This document shows positions 61,928 to 64,000 of a stretch of 64,000 bases of DNA, one piece after another (position 1 is the stretch's first letter; each line of letters begins with the position of its first letter). The stretch is from UBA685 sp002299005 (lineage in GTDB: Bacteria > Pseudomonadota > Alphaproteobacteria > Puniceispirillales > Puniceispirillaceae), in NCBI GenBank assembly GCA_963966775.1, contig CAXAAH010000003.1:1-64000 (forward strand), given 5' to 3'. The position numbers and the translations under genes are program-made. The notes below the pieces were generated by a model. It saw only the letters and a list, made by a program, of their open reading frames with translations, had not been told where the DNA came from and made no database searches.

Positions 61928-62312
61928 GCGCGGCCAATAGCCGTTTATGCGTCTCTGTTTTTTGATCATTATCAGGTTTTTGATCACTGTCAGGGCGATA
62001 GCCGCAAGCCTCAAGGCAGACATAAAAGCCATCTGCTGGCCTGCCACGCACCTTTGATATCACTAGTGCGGCCCTGATAGGCGCCCCTGCTGTGATATCT
62101 TGCGCTATCAGCGTCTCAAGAAAATTGGTCAGCTTATGAATGCGGTGCGGTGATGGCACGCCGCACTGACTTGCCAGCCCATCATAGGTAATGGTCTGCG
62201 CCTTTTGGGCCAAAATAAGCAGCAGCATCTCAGCACGCTTTTGCCAATCCTGACCTTCATTTTTATCTGGGCTAGGCTGAGGTGTTATTGTCGGCCTGTT
62301 TGTGTTATTCAT
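61872..62312 (-). CDS. Unknown small protein, possible winged-helix fold
   Basis: The protein has 146 residues. A polar N-terminus is followed by helical LLLILAQKAQTITYDGLA, then a possible turn-helix (SQCGVPSPHRIHKLTNFLET) and a strand region (IRAALVISKVRGRPADGFYV) ending in CLEACGYRP. The tail is polar. I think similar proteins occur in other alphaproteobacteria, but I do not recognise a named family. Base use is like its neighbours. The last 19 codons overlap the tusA-like gene tail to tail. Confidence 0.6.
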   Translation of the reverse strand: MNNTNRPTITPQPSPDKNEGQDWQKRAEMLLLILAQKAQTITYDGLASQCGVPSPHRIHKLTNFLETLIAQDITAGAPIRAALVISKVRGRPADGFYVCLEACGYRPDSDQKPDNDQKTETHKRLLAALNPAFQSQSETAPHAPLG

Positions 62313-62347
62313 AGCCTGTCTTATCCTCATCTATGCGTTTCTGGTAC

Positions 62348-62380
62348 ATGAGACATATATGAGACACATATGAGACATAT
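62348..62380. repeat. 11-bp tandem repeat, three copies, upstream of plsC
   Basis: ATGAGACATAT, ATGAGACACAT, ATGAGACATAT in a row, between the divergent unknown gene and plsC. It could affect expression of either gene by changing spacing. Confidence 0.88.
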
Positions 62381-62402
62381 GCGCCTATGACCATTTTAAT
62401 GG

Positions 62403-63137
62403 ATGCCTTTATTTATGATTTTACTACGATCAATCTTGTTTAATATCTTTTTTTATTTAGGCACAGCCTTCTTGGTTATCGGCTTCTCGCCGCTTTTGCT
62501 ATTGCCGGCGCGTATTGCCAGTCTTTTGGGCATGTTTTGGGGGGCTTATACCAGTTTCATTTTATGGCTGTTTTGCGGCATCACACACAGTCTGCGCGGT
62601 GATATGCGCCTTGGTGATCAGGTCATCTATGCCGCCAAACATCAATCAGCTTGGGAGACCATGCATCTTTGTTGGCGCCTCAACGGGCCGGCGATTGTCC
62701 TGAAAAAAGAGCTGATTATGATCCCATTTGCCGGCTGGTTTATGGCGCGCTCTGGGGCGATTGCGGTTGACCGCAAGGCTGGGATGAAGGCCTTGAAGAA
62801 ATTGCGCACCGATGCGATTAAAGCAAGAGAGGCGGGCAGGTCTTTGCAAATCTATCCGCAAGGCACAAGAGTGGCCCCCGGCACAAAGGCAGATTATCAG
62901 ATTGGCGTCTATACAATCTATGAGGCGACAGGCCTGCCGGTGGTGCCGATTGCGCTGAATTCAGGGGAATGTTGGGGGCCGCGTGCTTTCAAAAAGATCC
63001 CCGGCAAAATCGATGTCTCTTTCTTGCCTGAGATTGAACCTGGCCTATCTCGTAAGGTGTTCATGGCACGTCTTGAAGAGGCGATTGAAACTGAAATGAC
63101 ACAGCTGGCACCTGCACAGGCAAAAAAAGAGGCATAG
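62403..63137 (+). CDS. plsC: 1-acyl-sn-glycerol-3-phosphate acyltransferase PlsC
   Basis: PlsC acylates lysophosphatidate to phosphatidate in phospholipid synthesis. Two N-terminal hydrophobic segments (ILFNIFFYLGTAFLVIGF and a second near 40-60) anchor it. The catalytic motif appears as KHQSAWETM: His with Glu in place of the usual Asp four residues later, a form I have seen in alphaproteobacteria. The second block is YPQGTRVAPG (EGTR variant), and VPIALNSGECWGPRAF is block IV. The start is the ATG at 62403 or 62415. Length is 244. Confidence 0.9.
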   Translation: MPLFMILLRSILFNIFFYLGTAFLVIGFSPLLLLPARIASLLGMFWGAYTSFILWLFCGITHSLRGDMRLGDQVIYAAKHQSAWETMHLCWRLNGPAIVLKKELIMIPFAGWFMARSGAIAVDRKAGMKALKKLRTDAIKAREAGRSLQIYPQGTRVAPGTKADYQIGVYTIYEATGLPVVPIALNSGECWGPRAFKKIPGKIDVSFLPEIEPGLSRKVFMARLEEAIETEMTQLAPAQAKKEA

Positions 63138-63144
63138 GCGCATT

Positions 63145-63543
63145 ATGGATGGCGAGAGTTTTTATCATCAGCAACAATATAATGTGCTTGGCACGCCGTT
63201 AATCGGCTGTTCGACAAGCCCTATGACAGGCTTTTTCCGTGATGGCTGTTGTGCCACGGGCCCGGAAGATAGAGGTGTTCATACCGTCTGTGCACAAATG
63301 AGTGATGCCTTTTTGGCGTTTTCACGTGATGCGGGGAATGATTTGATAACGCCGCGCCCTGAATTTGGGTTTCCCGGCCTGAAAGCAGGGGATTTTTGGT
63401 GCCTATGCGCCGGACGATGGGAAGAGGCAAGGCAGGCTGGTATGGCGCCAAAAATTAAGCTGGCCGCCACAAATAGAGTCACGCTTGCCCTTGTGCCGCT
63501 TGATATTTTAACAAGTTACGCACTGGATGCGCCGAATAAATAG
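63145..63543 (+). CDS. DUF2237 family protein
   Basis: The protein has 132 residues. NVLGTPLIGCSTSPMTGFFRDGCCATGPEDRGVHTVCAQ is the hallmark of DUF2237 (quoted here in parts: MTGFFRDGCCATGPEDRG and HTVCAQMSDAFLAFS). NDLITPRPEFGFPGLKAGD and WCLCAGRWEEARQAG follow. The many conserved Cys suggest metal or redox chemistry, but no function is established. It lies 7 bp after plsC and is probably co-transcribed with it. Confidence 0.92.
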   Translation: MDGESFYHQQQYNVLGTPLIGCSTSPMTGFFRDGCCATGPEDRGVHTVCAQMSDAFLAFSRDAGNDLITPRPEFGFPGLKAGDFWCLCAGRWEEARQAGMAPKIKLAATNRVTLALVPLDILTSYALDAPNK

Positions 63544-63646
63544 CCATTCATTAGGAAGCGCGGTCTTTTTGTGATATGCTGAAACCGTGGTCGGGGGAAG
63601 ACATGCCACAATTATGCTTATCTAATATGCTTATATATAAGATAAA

Positions 63647-63763
63647 ACGTATTTTGGGGTAAGGTGTCCCTCAGCGAGTTGGGACCGGCTAGGATACTCA
63701 ACCAAGGGACACTACCTATACGCCATCATGGTGAAAGTGGTTTTCTCTCGATCCTGTTTTTTT
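63647..63763 (+). ncRNA. Candidate small structured RNA (family unknown)
   Basis: A long hairpin: GGTGTCCCT (63663-63671) pairs with AGGGACACT (63705-63713), with an inner GTTGGG/CTCAAC stem, an asymmetric internal loop and a 13-nt apical loop. Outer CGTA/TACG pairing adds more. An AT-rich stretch with TATAAG lies just upstream, and an eight-T run (63756-63763) lies downstream, though without a strong hairpin directly before it. It does not match 4.5S, tmRNA or RNase P signatures. Nothing else is seen in 63544-63819. Confidence 0.35.
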
Positions 63764-63819
63764 TCGTCGTTCCGTATTGTGGGATGATTATCAGGTAAAA
63801 GCGCGTGACTTACGCCACC

Positions 63820-64000
63820 TCATGCCTGATTTCTAAGCGCATGTTCAATTTTTGTGCATTTATCCTGTACGGCAATCAGGCCCGCTGATTGTGCGAGCGC
63901 CATCGCATCATCATTTATCACGCCTATTTGCATCCAGAAATAACGCGCGCCAATCTCGATAGCTTCCTGTGCAATGGCAAGGCAGACCTCTGATTGGCGG
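63820..64000 (-). CDS. CoA-binding domain protein (YccU type), C-terminal part
   Basis: Only the last 59 residues lie in the window. The translation RQSEVCLAIAQEAIEIGARY then FWMQIGVINDDAMALAQSAG and CTKIEHALRN matches the end of CoA-binding (Rossmann-type) proteins such as YccU, where LWxQLGVxNEEAA and CxKIEH are conserved. The gene is cut by the right edge. Function of the family is not well defined. Confidence 0.85.
   Translation of the reverse strand, partial: RQSEVCLAIAQEAIEIGARYFWMQIGVINDDAMALAQSAGLIAVQDKCTKIEHALRNQA

Noticed and set aside
63647..63763. Signal recognition particle (4.5S) RNA
   Set aside because: The universal GGAA-type apical motif of SRP RNA is absent from the hairpin, so it is reported only as an unassigned candidate.
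1..64000. CRISPR arrays, insertion sequences, phage genes, attachment sites
   Set aside because: The only repeats found are short tandem units in genes or gaps. No spaced repeat array, transposase, integrase or terminal inverted repeats were seen.
1..64000. tRNA and rRNA genes
   Set aside because: I looked through the gaps for cloverleaf-like sequence with the TTCGA-type T loop and found none that I can support; a tRNA scan was not run.

Overview
This window is a core chromosomal region of a Gram-negative bacterium, almost certainly an alphaproteobacterium. It carries an outer membrane system (tol-pal, mlaA/mlaC, bamD, lpxC), the alphaproteobacterial division and cell-wall gene order (mraZ to ftsA, then ftsZ and lpxC), an FtsZ with a long acidic tail, hisZ, an RpoH-type sigma factor and a bacterial type A-like RNase P RNA. 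Base composition looks close to 50% GC by eye. A SAR116-like or related marine lineage would fit, but that placement is a guess from style and was not tested.

Layout. 1-331: end of a YmdB-type phosphodiesterase gene. 417-16012 (+): yebC, ruvC-ruvA-ruvB, ybgC-tolQ-tolR-tolA-tolB, pal, cpoB, tilS, ftsH, folP and glmM, that is, recombination repair, then the Tol-Pal envelope machine, then tRNA, folate and amino-sugar functions. 16060-21680 (+): serC-serA behind a short structured leader, then hisZ and purA. 21638-24342: rpoH and rluD (-), a small membrane protein (+) and a YggT-like protein (-). 24557-32985: ettA (+), mlaA-mlaC (-), then uvrD/pcrA, prmA and an M24 aminopeptidase (+). 32982-57220 (-): one long block containing, in transcription order, mraZ, rsmH, ftsL, ftsI, murE, murF, mraY, murD, ftsW, murG, murC, murB, ddl, ftsQ, ftsA, ftsZ, lpxC, bamD, recN and ligA. 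57221-57698: the mraZ upstream region with a five-copy 10-bp direct repeat that looks like an MraZ operator. 57699-64000: a spondin-like secreted protein, RNase P RNA, the ABC-F protein uup, a TerB/J-domain protein, tusA-like, an unknown gene, plsC, a DUF2237 gene, a candidate small structured RNA, and the end of a CoA-binding-domain gene.

How the genes work together. The minus-strand block makes lipid II (murC/D/E/F, ddl, murB, mraY, murG), polymerises it at the septum (ftsW, ftsI, ftsL, ftsQ) and organises the ring (ftsA, ftsZ). lpxC and bamD supply lipid A and outer-membrane proteins, while tol-pal and cpoB constrict the outer membrane in step. glmM on the plus strand leads to the UDP-GlcNAc that both murein and lipid A need. 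Most genes in the block overlap by 1-14 nt, which points to translational coupling.

I found no mobile element, CRISPR array, phage gene, toxin-antitoxin pair, tRNA or rRNA gene, and no clearly new multi-gene system. The more unusual material is small-scale: the repeated operator, leader and intercistronic hairpins, a terminator embedded in the rpoH coding sequence, divergent genes whose start codons share the same bases, an unassigned structured RNA candidate near the right end, and many short in-frame tandem duplications (9, 12, 15 and 24 bp) in essential genes.
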